A stretch of DNA of 17,116 bases, taken from Cyanobacteria bacterium UBA1186. GTDB lineage: Bacteria; Cyanobacteriota; Vampirovibrionia; Gastranaerophilales; Gastranaerophilaceae. Positions 7,483 through 14,414 of the stretch are shown in pieces. The DNA is taken from contig DBYM01000058.1 in NCBI GenBank assembly GCA_002309875.1, positions 1-17,116 of the forward strand, given 5' to 3'. A program made the position numbers and the translations under genes. The first letter of the stretch is position 1. The number at the start of each line of letters is the position of its first letter. The notes beneath the pieces are model-generated. The model made no database searches. It saw only the letters and a program-made list of their open reading frames with translations, and was not told where the DNA came from.

Positions 7483-8224
7483 CAGGTTTAAAAGCAATGA
7501 AATTCAGATAGGGAACAATTATGTGCTGCCTATTGAGCAGTCTAATGTTACCCGTCAGCAGGCTAAAGTAAGCCAAATTATTGCCGAGACAGATGCCAAA
7601 GCCCAGGAAATAATGGATAATGCCGAAACCAAGTGCAAAATTATAACCGAAACTGCCAATACCGAAGCAACAAGAATTATTGAAGATGCAAGAAAAAAAG
7701 GCGAGCAGGAATACGAAGCAGTAAAACAACAGGCTTATGAAGAAGGGTTTAAAAAGGGAGAAGAAGACGGTTTTGCGAAGTTTCAGGAGGACGCTTCCGA
7801 GGCGATAAAATCACTTGAAACTCTGACGGCATCATCTTTTGATACCAAAAAGAATATTATAGATTCAGCAACTTTGGATATTATAGAACTTGTTTCGGCT
7901 ATTGCGGACAAGGTTTGCCATATAAAATTTGACAAAAAAGTGCTTGAAAAAATTACTCTTGATGCGATAAGAGAGTTGAACGACAAGGAAAATATTACAA
8001 TAATCGTGAATCCGCAATTAGTGGAAAATATCAGTTCTCTTGCGGAAAAATTCAAAACCGAAGTTGCAAATCTGCAAACTATAAAAATTGTTGAAGACAG
8101 TTCTGTTTCGCCTGACGGAGTTATTGTTGAAACTTTAACAACAAGGCTTGATTCAAGGGTATCAACAAGAATTCAGGAAATTGCTCAGAAAATGCTTACG
8201 GGTAGCGGAGATGAGTTGGAATAA
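7475..8224 (+). CDS. fliH: Flagellar export regulator/stator FliH
   Basis: 249 aa. FliH dimers bind the FliI ATPase and tether it to the export gate. The start is TTG at 7475, with GAGGA (7462-7466) at 8 bases, overlapping the fliG end by 8 bases, which implies translational coupling. Residues about 28-90 form a long Ala/Glu/Lys/Gln-rich coiled coil, followed by the FliH-type glycine pattern AYEEGFKKGEEDG (87-99). The C-terminal part, with VNPQLVENI and VEDSSVSPDGVIVET, matches the FliI/rotor-binding domain of FliH and V-ATPase subunit E relatives. The call rests on fold signature and position between fliG and fliI; sequence conservation in this family is low. Confidence 0.92.
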   Translation: MSNRFKSNEIQIGNNYVLPIEQSNVTRQQAKVSQIIAETDAKAQEIMDNAETKCKIITETANTEATRIIEDARKKGEQEYEAVKQQAYEEGFKKGEEDGFAKFQEDASEAIKSLETLTASSFDTKKNIIDSATLDIIELVSAIADKVCHIKFDKKVLEKITLDAIRELNDKENITIIVNPQLVENISSLAEKFKTEVANLQTIKIVEDSSVSPDGVIVETLTTRLDSRVSTRIQEIAQKMLTGSGDELE

Positions 8225-9536
8225 AGAGAAATATTTAAATATCATCAACAATACCGAAACTATTAAGCAAATCGGTAAAATTACCGAGATTATCGGGCTT
8301 ACGATTGAATCTGACGGGCCGAAATCCTCAATCGGCGATTTGTGTTATATATACAACGACTACAATGATACTCCGACAATGGCGGAAGTTGTCGGGTTTA
8401 AAAAGGATAAAATTCTTCTGATGCCTCTTGCATCTCCTGACGGAATACGTCCGGGGGCAATGGTTATTAATACGGGAGAGCCGATGAAAATCGGTGTGGG
8501 AAACCAACTCATAGGAAGGGTTTTAAACGGTTTAGGACAGCCTATTGATACTCTTGGTGAGATAAGATTTTCGGAATTTCGCTCAACTCAGGCTGATGCA
8601 ATTAATCCTCTGAAAAGAAAAAGAATAACCGAGCCTCTTGCTCTCGGGATTAAAGCGGTTGACGGTTTTGCTACGGTCGGAAAAGGACAGAGATTAGGTA
8701 TTTTTGCAGGCTCAGGTGTCGGTAAAAGCACTACCCTCGGTATGATGGCAAAAAACACTTCTGCTGACTTAAACGTAATTGCACTTGTGGGCGAGCGTGG
8801 CAGAGAGGTTAAGGAATTCATTGAGGAAATTCTCGGAACTGAGGGAATGAAGCGCTCGATAGTTGTTGCGGCAACTTCCGAGCAGCCTTCTTTGGTTAAG
8901 ATTAAAGCAGCATCTGTCGCAACTTCTATTGCGGAATATTTCCGTGATAAGGGTATGGACGTTTTGTTTATGCTTGACTCGGTTACCCGTATTGCAATGG
9001 CTCAGAGAGAAGTCGGGCTTGCAATCGGTGAGCCTCCCGCAACAAGAGGTTATACGCCTTCTGTCTTTGCGATGATGCCGAAACTTATGGAAAGAGCGGG
9101 AACAAACGAGTTTGGAACGATTACGGGACTTTATACCGTTTTGGTTGAAGGTGATGATTTTAACGAGCCTATTTCGGATACGGCAAGAAGTATCTTGGAC
9201 GGTCATATTGTACTTTCAAGAGCATTAGCGCATAAAAACCATTACCCTGCGGTTGATGTTCTGCAGTCCTTAAGCCGTGTTATGGGTGATGTTACGACAA
9301 AAGAACACAGAGATGCTGCAGGTGCAATAAGAAACCTGCTTGCCGTCCATGCCAAAAATGAGGATTTAATCAATATTGGTGCTTATGTATCAGGCTCAGA
9401 CCCCGCCTGCGACAAGGCAATAAAACTTATGCCTCAGATTAACGAATTTTTAACCCAATCTATAAAAGACAAAATTGAATACGAGAACACGGTCAGTTCA
9501 CTTATAGAAATAGGAAACCTTGCGGGCGGGCAATAG
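8211..9536 (+). CDS. fliI: Flagellum-specific export ATPase FliI
   Basis: 441 aa from the ATG at 8211, the usual length. It is related to the F1-ATPase beta subunit and unloads chaperones and feeds substrates to the flagellar type III export gate. Walker A is AGSGVGKST (166-174) and Walker B is FMLDSVTR (253-260); GEPPATRGYTPSVFAMMPKL and the C-terminal DPACDKAIKLMPQINEFL segment are typical of FliI/YscN. The frame is open further upstream to a TTG at 8148, but that would overlap fliH by 77 bases. The ATG overlaps by only 14 and begins a normal FliI N-terminus. Its SD is poor (GGAG directly abuts the ATG), so coupling to fliH translation is likely. Last gene of the operon; no fliJ follows. 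Confidence 0.96.
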   Translation: MSWNKEKYLNIINNTETIKQIGKITEIIGLTIESDGPKSSIGDLCYIYNDYNDTPTMAEVVGFKKDKILLMPLASPDGIRPGAMVINTGEPMKIGVGNQLIGRVLNGLGQPIDTLGEIRFSEFRSTQADAINPLKRKRITEPLALGIKAVDGFATVGKGQRLGIFAGSGVGKSTTLGMMAKNTSADLNVIALVGERGREVKEFIEEILGTEGMKRSIVVAATSEQPSLVKIKAASVATSIAEYFRDKGMDVLFMLDSVTRIAMAQREVGLAIGEPPATRGYTPSVFAMMPKLMERAGTNEFGTITGLYTVLVEGDDFNEPISDTARSILDGHIVLSRALAHKNHYPAVDVLQSLSRVMGDVTTKEHRDAAGAIRNLLAVHAKNEDLINIGAYVSGSDPACDKAIKLMPQINEFLTQSIKDKIEYENTVSSLIEIGNLAGGQ

Positions 9537-9578
9537 GTGATTGGTGAATAGTGAATAGTGAATAGTGAGTAGTGAATA
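9537..9578. repeat. GTGAATA heptamer tandem repeat
   Basis: Six tandem 7-base units start at the base after the fliI stop: GTGATTG, GTGAATA three times, GTGAGTA, GTGAATA. Cyanobacterial genomes carry heptanucleotide short tandem repeats (STRR) of comparable form. The following bases to 9631 (GGGTCATTGCGGGAACGG onward) contain no convincing hairpin terminator for either convergent gene. Confidence 0.9.
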
Positions 9579-9631
9579 GGGTCATTGCGGGAACGGAGTT
9601 TGCAGGTTGAGGTTTTTACCCCGTGTTTCTG

Positions 9632-10426
9632 CTAGATATCTTCAAGTTCTGCCGCTATTGCCCGTTCAACAACCGCAAACGGCACGTCTTTTTTTGCATA
9701 TTTATATCTGCGTTTTTCGGCTTTTTTATCTCTTTTGGCAATTCTTTTTGAATATTTTTCATTCTGTTTTAATTCCCAAATTTGGGAATTTATAACCATT
9801 TTTGAAGCCTTTTCCTGACTTATATTTTTAATCATAATCTGTCCGTCAGCACCGACATCTATCGGTTTTCCTTTGAGCCAAAACCAAAAGATAGAATTAT
9901 CATAGGCATTGTGGACACCTGATATAATGCGGTTTTTGTGTTTATTTCCCATAATCATGCCTTTGAGAAAGAAATATCCGACGTCAGCACCGGGAGCAAA
10001 GAAAGAGGCTCCTGACATTACAACAATTTCGGTACCGATAATTACTGCCTCTTTTTTATCAATCGGCTCATATTTTCTCAAAATAAGATAAATGTCTTTT
10101 CTTGAAACATCAATAGGCTCTTCTATTCCTTCCGGAGTATAACTTTTCAGTTTTGTTACAATATAACCGCTTCTGTGCCATCTTCTTTCTTTACGGTAGC
10201 CCAAAAATTCTAGAGTCATTAAAGAATCTTCCGGAATTGTGACTAAATCCGGTATAGTACAGGTTTTGACCGCCAAAATATTTATCTCATCGGGAAAATC
10301 CTGCAAATGCGTGGTGAATTCCGTATTTATATCTCCGAGGATTTTTATTCTGTCTTTTGCAAAAACAGGAGGGAATACCAGCAAAAATGCCATTAACAAT
10401 ATTAAACTTTTTCTTAAAAAACTCAT
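9632..10426 (-). CDS. Secreted protein of unknown function
   Basis: 264 aa. A clear Sec signal peptide (MSFLRKS, hydrophobic core, then FPPVFA at about residue 23) precedes a mature domain starting KDRIKILGD. No lipobox Cys is present, so it is a soluble periplasmic or exported protein. The middle contains a moderately hydrophobic Gly/Ala stretch (VIIGTEIVVMSGASFFAPGADVG region), perhaps a membrane-associated hairpin. The tail is strongly basic (SKRIAKRDKKAEKRRYKYAKK) before an acidic end. No enzyme motif is seen and I do not recognise the family. The SD is weak (AAAGAAAAGA), 15 bases after the stop of the membrane-protein gene. It is last in the cluster of four minus-strand genes and convergent with fliI. 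Confidence 0.8.
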   Translation of the reverse strand: MSFLRKSLILLMAFLLVFPPVFAKDRIKILGDINTEFTTHLQDFPDEINILAVKTCTIPDLVTIPEDSLMTLEFLGYRKERRWHRSGYIVTKLKSYTPEGIEEPIDVSRKDIYLILRKYEPIDKKEAVIIGTEIVVMSGASFFAPGADVGYFFLKGMIMGNKHKNRIISGVHNAYDNSIFWFWLKGKPIDVGADGQIMIKNISQEKASKMVINSQIWELKQNEKYSKRIAKRDKKAEKRRYKYAKKDVPFAVVERAIAAELEDI

Positions 10427-10441
10427 TCTTTTCTTTATTTT

Positions 10442-10777
10442 TCAGATTATAAAAATATAAACTGCACTCAAAGTGATAATCGCTATTTGAATAATACTAT
10501 AAAATCGCAATTTATGATAGGTGACAACTTTTCCGATAATAAAAGGTGAAATCCCGAACAGTGCAATAAGGACTTTGTTTATTCCGCCATGAACAAAGAA
10601 CACGAGTACCAATGCGGCTAAAATATACCCAAACATTGTGACGGCAACATAAGAAAGAAAGTCGGAAGCCCTCATTCCGCTCATTTTTTTTGTGAATCCG
10701 AATTCACAAAGAGCAATATTCAGTGCAAGTAAAATTCCAAACAGAGCAAAGCATATTTTAAGAATTACTAAGCACAT
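10442..10777 (-). CDS. Small integral membrane protein of unknown function
   Basis: 111 aa, almost entirely hydrophobic, with about four predicted transmembrane segments: residues about 3-24, 42-62, 65-83 and 91-111, separated by short basic loops (TKKMSGMR, YHKLR). It belongs to no family I recognise. The ATG overlaps the end of the hydrolase gene by 10 bases and is preceded by AAGG at 7 bases, so the two are probably translationally coupled. Its position between a cytoplasmic hydrolase and a secreted protein suggests a role in membrane anchoring or transport for this cluster, but that is inference from context only. Confidence 0.8.
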   Translation of the reverse strand: MCLVILKICFALFGILLALNIALCEFGFTKKMSGMRASDFLSYVAVTMFGYILAALVLVFFVHGGINKVLIALFGISPFIIGKVVTYHKLRFYSIIQIAIITLSAVYIFII

Positions 10778-11598
10778 ACAAGCACCTTCTCCTTCTTTTC
10801 GGAAACGGCGTGCCCGTCTAAAAATTCCAGTGCTTTGTTAAACACAAATTCTTTTTCGTTATCGTAAAGAACCATATGATAACTGTCATAAAGCACAATA
10901 TATTCTTTATCTTTGGAAGAAATATTTTTATATACAACCTCTGCCGACTTTATACTTGTCAAATCGTCCTCTTTGGAATGAATAATGAGTATCGGGGAAA
11001 CTACCATGTTAAGATTTTTCCTTATAAAAGCGGAAAGGTCCAACAGTTCTTTAAATGCCGTCATCGGGAAGTTATCCATTCCGACATCACCTTTTGCAAG
11101 CATTTTTTTAACGGCAGTTCTCGTTTTAAGATTTTTAATTCCGTGAGGCTCACATTCGGGATAATTGTAATAGAATTTTAAAATCGTTGAAAGGGCAATC
11201 GGCATGAAACATTTATACCACGGGAGCCTCCAGCCGTCTAAATAGAGGGTTGTGGAAAGGGAAATAATTCCCGAAACTCTGTTCTGAAACTTCATTCCGA
11301 CTGCAAGTGCAAGCACTGCCCCCAAACATAAGCCTGAAACAAAAACGTTTTCGTATTCGGATTCCAATTTTTCAAATTCGGAATAACCAAACTCAAGCCA
11401 ATCCTGATACTTAACGGTATAGATTTCTTCAAACTTTTCACCGTGTCCCGGCAGACATTCGGCAAAAACGTCATAGCCGTTGTTATAAAGAAACTGTCCG
11501 TATTTTTTCAGTTCAAAAGGGCTGCCCGTAAGCCCGTGAAACAAGAGGACAGCACCTTTTGGTTTATCAGCGTGTTTTAAAATAAAGTTTAATGACAC
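10768..11598 (-). CDS. Alpha/beta hydrolase with a Cys nucleophile (carboxylesterase/monoacylglycerol-lipase-like)
   Basis: 276 aa, no signal peptide, single alpha/beta hydrolase fold. The oxyanion-hole motif is LLFHGLTGSPFEL (from about residue 18). The nucleophile elbow reads SGLCLGAV, with Cys91 (codon TGT, 11326-11328) where Est30-type esterases have Ser in GLSLG. The acid is probably Asp211 (HSKEDD) and the base His241 (DSYHMVLYD). A Cys nucleophile occurs in dienelactone hydrolase and some S33-like subfamilies, so the enzyme may be an active thiol hydrolase or prefer an unusual ester, lactone or thioester. The start is GTG, 11 bases after the aminotransferase stop; the SD is weak (AGG about 11 bases away). 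Same transcript as its neighbours by spacing. Confidence 0.88.
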   Translation of the reverse strand: MSLNFILKHADKPKGAVLLFHGLTGSPFELKKYGQFLYNNGYDVFAECLPGHGEKFEEIYTVKYQDWLEFGYSEFEKLESEYENVFVSGLCLGAVLALAVGMKFQNRVSGIISLSTTLYLDGWRLPWYKCFMPIALSTILKFYYNYPECEPHGIKNLKTRTAVKKMLAKGDVGMDNFPMTAFKELLDLSAFIRKNLNMVVSPILIIHSKEDDLTSIKSAEVVYKNISSKDKEYIVLYDSYHMVLYDNEKEFVFNKALEFLDGHAVSEKKEKVLVCA

Positions 11599-11609
11599 TT
11601 TTACATAAC

Positions 11610-13085
11610 CTATTTGGTAAGTCTTGTCAGCAACTGGTCTAACAGATCAATTGACATTTCAATCTCGTCATCTGTGATATAAAGTTGAGGAACAAGAGTG
11701 ATAATGTTTTTGAAGAAACCGCCGTTGTTGAGAACAAGACCGCATTTCTTTCCATGGTAAGATAAGTCACCCTTCAGGCCTTCTTCCTGCATAGCATCAC
11801 AGAGGTCTCTGTTTGGAGTAATTCCGTCTTTCTGAGTTAATTCTATTCTCAAAGCGAAACCGATACCGCCTACATCACCGACTTCCGGGTATTTATTCTT
11901 GAGGTAATTCAGACCGCGCATAAACAATGCTGATTTTCTCTGAATTTCTTTTTCAAGGGTCTTTTCTTCTTCTTCAACAATAGACATAACTTCGTATGCT
12001 GCTCTTACACCAATCGGATTTGAGCAGTATGTTGAGTGTGCGCTTCCCGGAGTGAATACATCAGGAGCGATATATTTTTCCTTAGCCCAGAACCCTGCAA
12101 GCGGATTCATTCCGTTTGTAATTGATTTTGCAAATGTCATAACATCAGGTACGATGCCGTAATTTTCTATTGCCCAGAGTTTACCTGTTCTGAACATACC
12201 CATCTGAACTTCGTCAATTACAAGCATAATTCCGTATGAATCAAGGACTTCCTTCATTTCTTTCCAATACCATTCCGGAGGATTAATATAACCGCCCGTA
12301 CCCAAAATAGGTTCGCCTATGAAAGCCTTGTATTCGCATTCTTTTGTCTTAGGATCATAAATTGCTTTGTATTCGCTTTCAAAATTTCTTGCAAACTGTT
12401 TTACACAGAAGTGGTTGCAGGATTCGCAATTCATACCGTAAGGGCATCTGAAGCAGTAAGGGAACGGAACAAAGTTTGCTCTGTCACCAAAGTGTCCGTA
12501 TTTTTCTCTGTAACGGAAACTTGATGTAATACATGTTGCGGCTATTGTTCTTCCGTGATATCCGCCCTGGAACGCAAACAAGCCGTTTCTCTTTGTATAA
12601 TTTCTTACAACTTTTATTGCATCTTCGTTAGCCTGTGCACCGCCTACGTTGAAGTGCATTCTTCCCTTTTCGTGAAATCTTGCTTCAATCATTTTTTCCA
12701 TTTTTTCGGATAACAATGATTTATAAGGCTGTAAAAACTTAGGGGTTAACTGAGGCATTGTATTCATCTGATCAATTACCGCATTTGTAATTCTCTGGTT
12801 TCTGTAACCAAAGTTTGCTGCAGAATACATCATCTGCAAATCAAGGAACGGTGTATCATTTGCGTCATACATATATGAACCTTCGCACCCTCTGAAAACT
12901 TTCGGGTTTTTGGAATAATGAACCGTGTCACCCCAGGAACTGTAAACAGCATCAAGTTTTTTTACTTCATCATCAGAAATTGAAATTTGTGTTGATTGAG
13001 TTGTGTCATTTTTAGAATTGGGCAATGTAACATTTTTGTTTAATAAAGTTTTATTGCCTGATGTTTTTTCTTCCAAACCAAACAT
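11610..13085 (-). CDS. Class III (PLP-dependent) aminotransferase
   Basis: 491 aa, fold type I. Residues 1-40 are polar and low-complexity, probably disordered, and longer than in most relatives. GGAQANE (148-154) replaces the usual SGSEANE phosphate-binding segment, GGYHGRT (174-180) is present, IDEVQMGMFRTGK (290-302) carries the PLP-pyridine Asp291, and TFAKSITNGMNPLAG (317-331) carries the Schiff-base Lys320. An insert with five cysteines, C211-x2-C214-x5-C220-x2-C223-x3-C227, is unusual and could bind metal or form disulfides; shorter Cys-containing versions occur in GabT-like proteins. Substrate unknown: omega-amino acid, diamine or amino ketone are possible. SD AAGGAG (13093-13098) at 7 bases fixes the start. 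First gene of the four-gene cluster, divergent from the MarR regulator. Confidence 0.93.
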   Translation of the reverse strand: MFGLEEKTSGNKTLLNKNVTLPNSKNDTTQSTQISISDDEVKKLDAVYSSWGDTVHYSKNPKVFRGCEGSYMYDANDTPFLDLQMMYSAANFGYRNQRITNAVIDQMNTMPQLTPKFLQPYKSLLSEKMEKMIEARFHEKGRMHFNVGGAQANEDAIKVVRNYTKRNGLFAFQGGYHGRTIAATCITSSFRYREKYGHFGDRANFVPFPYCFRCPYGMNCESCNHFCVKQFARNFESEYKAIYDPKTKECEYKAFIGEPILGTGGYINPPEWYWKEMKEVLDSYGIMLVIDEVQMGMFRTGKLWAIENYGIVPDVMTFAKSITNGMNPLAGFWAKEKYIAPDVFTPGSAHSTYCSNPIGVRAAYEVMSIVEEEEKTLEKEIQRKSALFMRGLNYLKNKYPEVGDVGGIGFALRIELTQKDGITPNRDLCDAMQEEGLKGDLSYHGKKCGLVLNNGGFFKNIITLVPQLYITDDEIEMSIDLLDQLLTRLTK

Positions 13086-13105
13086 TTAGTATCTCCTTTA
13101 AATTC

Positions 13106-13125
13106 ATAGTCCTTTCTCAGACCAT
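13106..13125. promoter_or_regulatory. Operator-like palindrome, copy 1 (start site / leader of aminotransferase)
   Basis: ATAGTCCTTTCTCAGACCAT: half-sites ATAGTC and GACCAT form a near-palindrome (one mismatch) around 8 bases. It repeats the site at 13157-13176 at 17 of 20 or better, centre-to-centre 51 bases. It lies directly downstream of the candidate minus-strand -10 (13129-13134), over the expected start site. Confidence 0.7.
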
Positions 13126-13128
13126 ACA

Positions 13129-13157
13129 AAATTAACATACTTAAAAAATAAAATCAA
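13129..13157 (-). promoter_or_regulatory. Candidate promoter of the aminotransferase cluster
   Basis: Minus strand TTGATT (13152-13157), 17 bases, TAATTT (13129-13134). The -10 match is weak, but the pair sits exactly between the two operator-like repeats, with the start site near 13122 inside copy 1. That layout suits repression by a MarR dimer. Confidence 0.4.
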
Positions 13158-13176
13158 TAGTCTTTTATCAGACCAT
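13157..13176. promoter_or_regulatory. Operator-like palindrome, copy 2 (at the -35)
   Basis: ATAGTCTTTTATCAGACCAT, same half-sites and spacing as copy 1. It abuts the candidate -35 (TTGATT) of the aminotransferase promoter. Confidence 0.7.
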
Positions 13177-13186
13177 TAACTTTTGT

Positions 13187-13202
13187 AACATTCTGAAATG
13201 TT
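13187..13202. promoter_or_regulatory. 16-bp palindrome upstream of the MarR gene
   Basis: Perfect inverted repeat AACATT-CTGA-AATGTT. It differs from the ATAGTC/GACCAT sites and lies upstream of the plus-strand GATAAT (13238-13243) that may be the regulator's -10. It could be an autoregulatory site or the site of a second protein. Confidence 0.5.
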
Positions 13203-13264
13203 GAATTTAACATGTATGTAATTTTTAAATAACTCATGATAATATTTGTGGAGAAAGGTGGGTT

Positions 13265-13717
13265 ATGGATTTTTCAATAAACGACAGGTTAAAACAATTA
13301 AACGGAATGTTGTGCGAGATAGACAGCCTTTATCAGACACTTTTGATAGCAAAAGGGGTTTCGGACGGCGAGTTTGTCGTGATGATTGCTCTGCTTTCTT
13401 TAGGCGAAGGCTGCCTGCAGAAACAGATTGCGGAAACAAGTTATATGAGCAAAAAAACGATTAATTCAACCATCAAAAAACTTGAAAAAGAAGGTTACAT
13501 CAAACTTAAAGCCGGAAAATATCCGAATATGCACATATATTTAACCCCCAAGGGAATAGAACACATAAAAGAAAACATTATACCCATAATTGAGGTTGAA
13601 GAACATGTTTTGGACAGTATGTCGGAGGAAGAATTTGAGCATTTGATGCTGAGTTCCTCAAAGTACATAGGGTTGTTTAAGGAACATGTTGCTAATTTTA
13701 TTATCAGAGAGAGATAA
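13265..13717 (+). CDS. MarR-family transcriptional regulator
   Basis: 150 aa, the normal size. The winged helix-turn-helix is visible: CLQKQIAETSYMSKKTINSTIKKLEKEGYI (recognition helix near SKKTINSTIKKL) followed by the wing LKAGKYPNMHIYLTPKG, which holds the usual MarR wing position. Flanking N- and C-terminal helices would form the dimer interface and ligand pocket. The ATG follows AAAGG (13254-13258) at 6 bases. It is divergent from the aminotransferase with 179 bases between. The two repeated palindromes there are the obvious binding-site candidates, so it most likely represses the minus-strand cluster until it binds a small molecule. It ends 4 bases before the end of the convergent HAD gene, with no terminator between. 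Lacks the Cys pattern expected of an OhrR-type peroxide sensor beyond Cys17 and Cys55. Confidence 0.9.
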   Translation: MDFSINDRLKQLNGMLCEIDSLYQTLLIAKGVSDGEFVVMIALLSLGEGCLQKQIAETSYMSKKTINSTIKKLEKEGYIKLKAGKYPNMHIYLTPKGIEHIKENIIPIIEVEEHVLDSMSEEEFEHLMLSSSKYIGLFKEHVANFIIRER

Positions 13718-13721
13718 TCCC

Positions 13722-14369
13722 CTAAATTTTTGGTGCAAGAAGAAACAAAATATCTTCAAAAGTATTATATGACAGGCACTTAATTCCTTTTTTCCCGCAA
13801 TAATCCAAAAGTCTTGATTTTGCGAACAAAACATCTGCTTTGCCGGCAGCACAATAATCGGAAACGCCGTCTCCTATGTAAATTATTTTTTCGTATTCTT
13901 TTTTTAAATCAGATATAACTTTGCATTTGCACGTTCCTGCGTTATTTATGCAGTTTTGTGAATCGTTCGGGAACGAAATTTCAAAAAACTCACCTCTGAA
14001 TTCACCGTGATTTGAAATTATTTTAATATTTTCAAGTCCGTATTTTTTAAGAATTCTGTTTATAAAATAATCAATTCCGTCGCTCACAATGTAAAAATCG
14101 ACGTTTTTTTCAACGATTTTTTTGTAAAAATCAACAAAACTTTCATCTATACTTAAAGTTCTTATAAACTCTGAAATCAGTTCTTCGGAAAGGTTTGGAA
14201 CGAGTTTAAATTCTTCCGTCAGACATTCTTTAGAGTTGATTTTACCGTCAACCCAATCCTGTTCGACTTTCTCCCAACCTTTTTGTGCATAAGTTTCTAT
14301 AAAACTGTAAAGCCCGTCTTTTGTGGTAATTGTACCGTCAAAATCGCTCAAAATACATAACTTCTTCAT
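13722..14369 (-). CDS. HAD-superfamily phosphatase, MtnX-like
   Basis: 215 aa. Motif I is SDFDGTIT with nucleophile Asp9 and acid/base Asp11; motif II is IVSDG (94-98); motif III Lys lies in CKCKVISDLKK (about 147-157); motif IV is GDGVSD (166-171). The pattern, including FAKSRLLDYC near the end, matches MtnX (2-hydroxy-3-keto-5-methylthiopentenyl-1-phosphate phosphatase of methionine salvage) and its phosphoserine-phosphatase-like relatives. No other methionine-salvage gene is in the window, so the substrate is uncertain. The ATG has no SD; it lies 45 bases past the stop of the TPR gene, and TAGTAT or TATATT stands just upstream. It may be translated leaderless or by read-through coupling. 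Confidence 0.85.
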   Translation of the reverse strand: MKKLCILSDFDGTITTKDGLYSFIETYAQKGWEKVEQDWVDGKINSKECLTEEFKLVPNLSEELISEFIRTLSIDESFVDFYKKIVEKNVDFYIVSDGIDYFINRILKKYGLENIKIISNHGEFRGEFFEISFPNDSQNCINNAGTCKCKVISDLKKEYEKIIYIGDGVSDYCAAGKADVLFAKSRLLDYCGKKGIKCLSYNTFEDILFLLAPKI

Positions 14370-14414
14370 AAGTAATATACTAGACTGAACAAAGAGGTTT
14401 GTAAATCGGGAATA

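Noticed and set aside
8148..8210. Upstream TTG start for fliI
   Set aside because: It would overlap fliH by 77 bases and add residues that do not resemble FliI; the ATG at 8211 fits family length.
8769..9206. 145-codon open frame on the minus strand inside fliI
   Set aside because: It is opposite a highly conserved FliI core, with Arg/Cys/Asn-rich composition and no recognisable domain.
9537..9578. CRISPR-like array
   Set aside because: Units are 7 bases in direct tandem with no spacers, and no cas genes are present.
13700..13718. ATTATC/GATAAT hairpin at the end of marR as a terminator
   Set aside because: It is a weak 6-bp AT stem overlapping the coding end, and no T-run follows directly.
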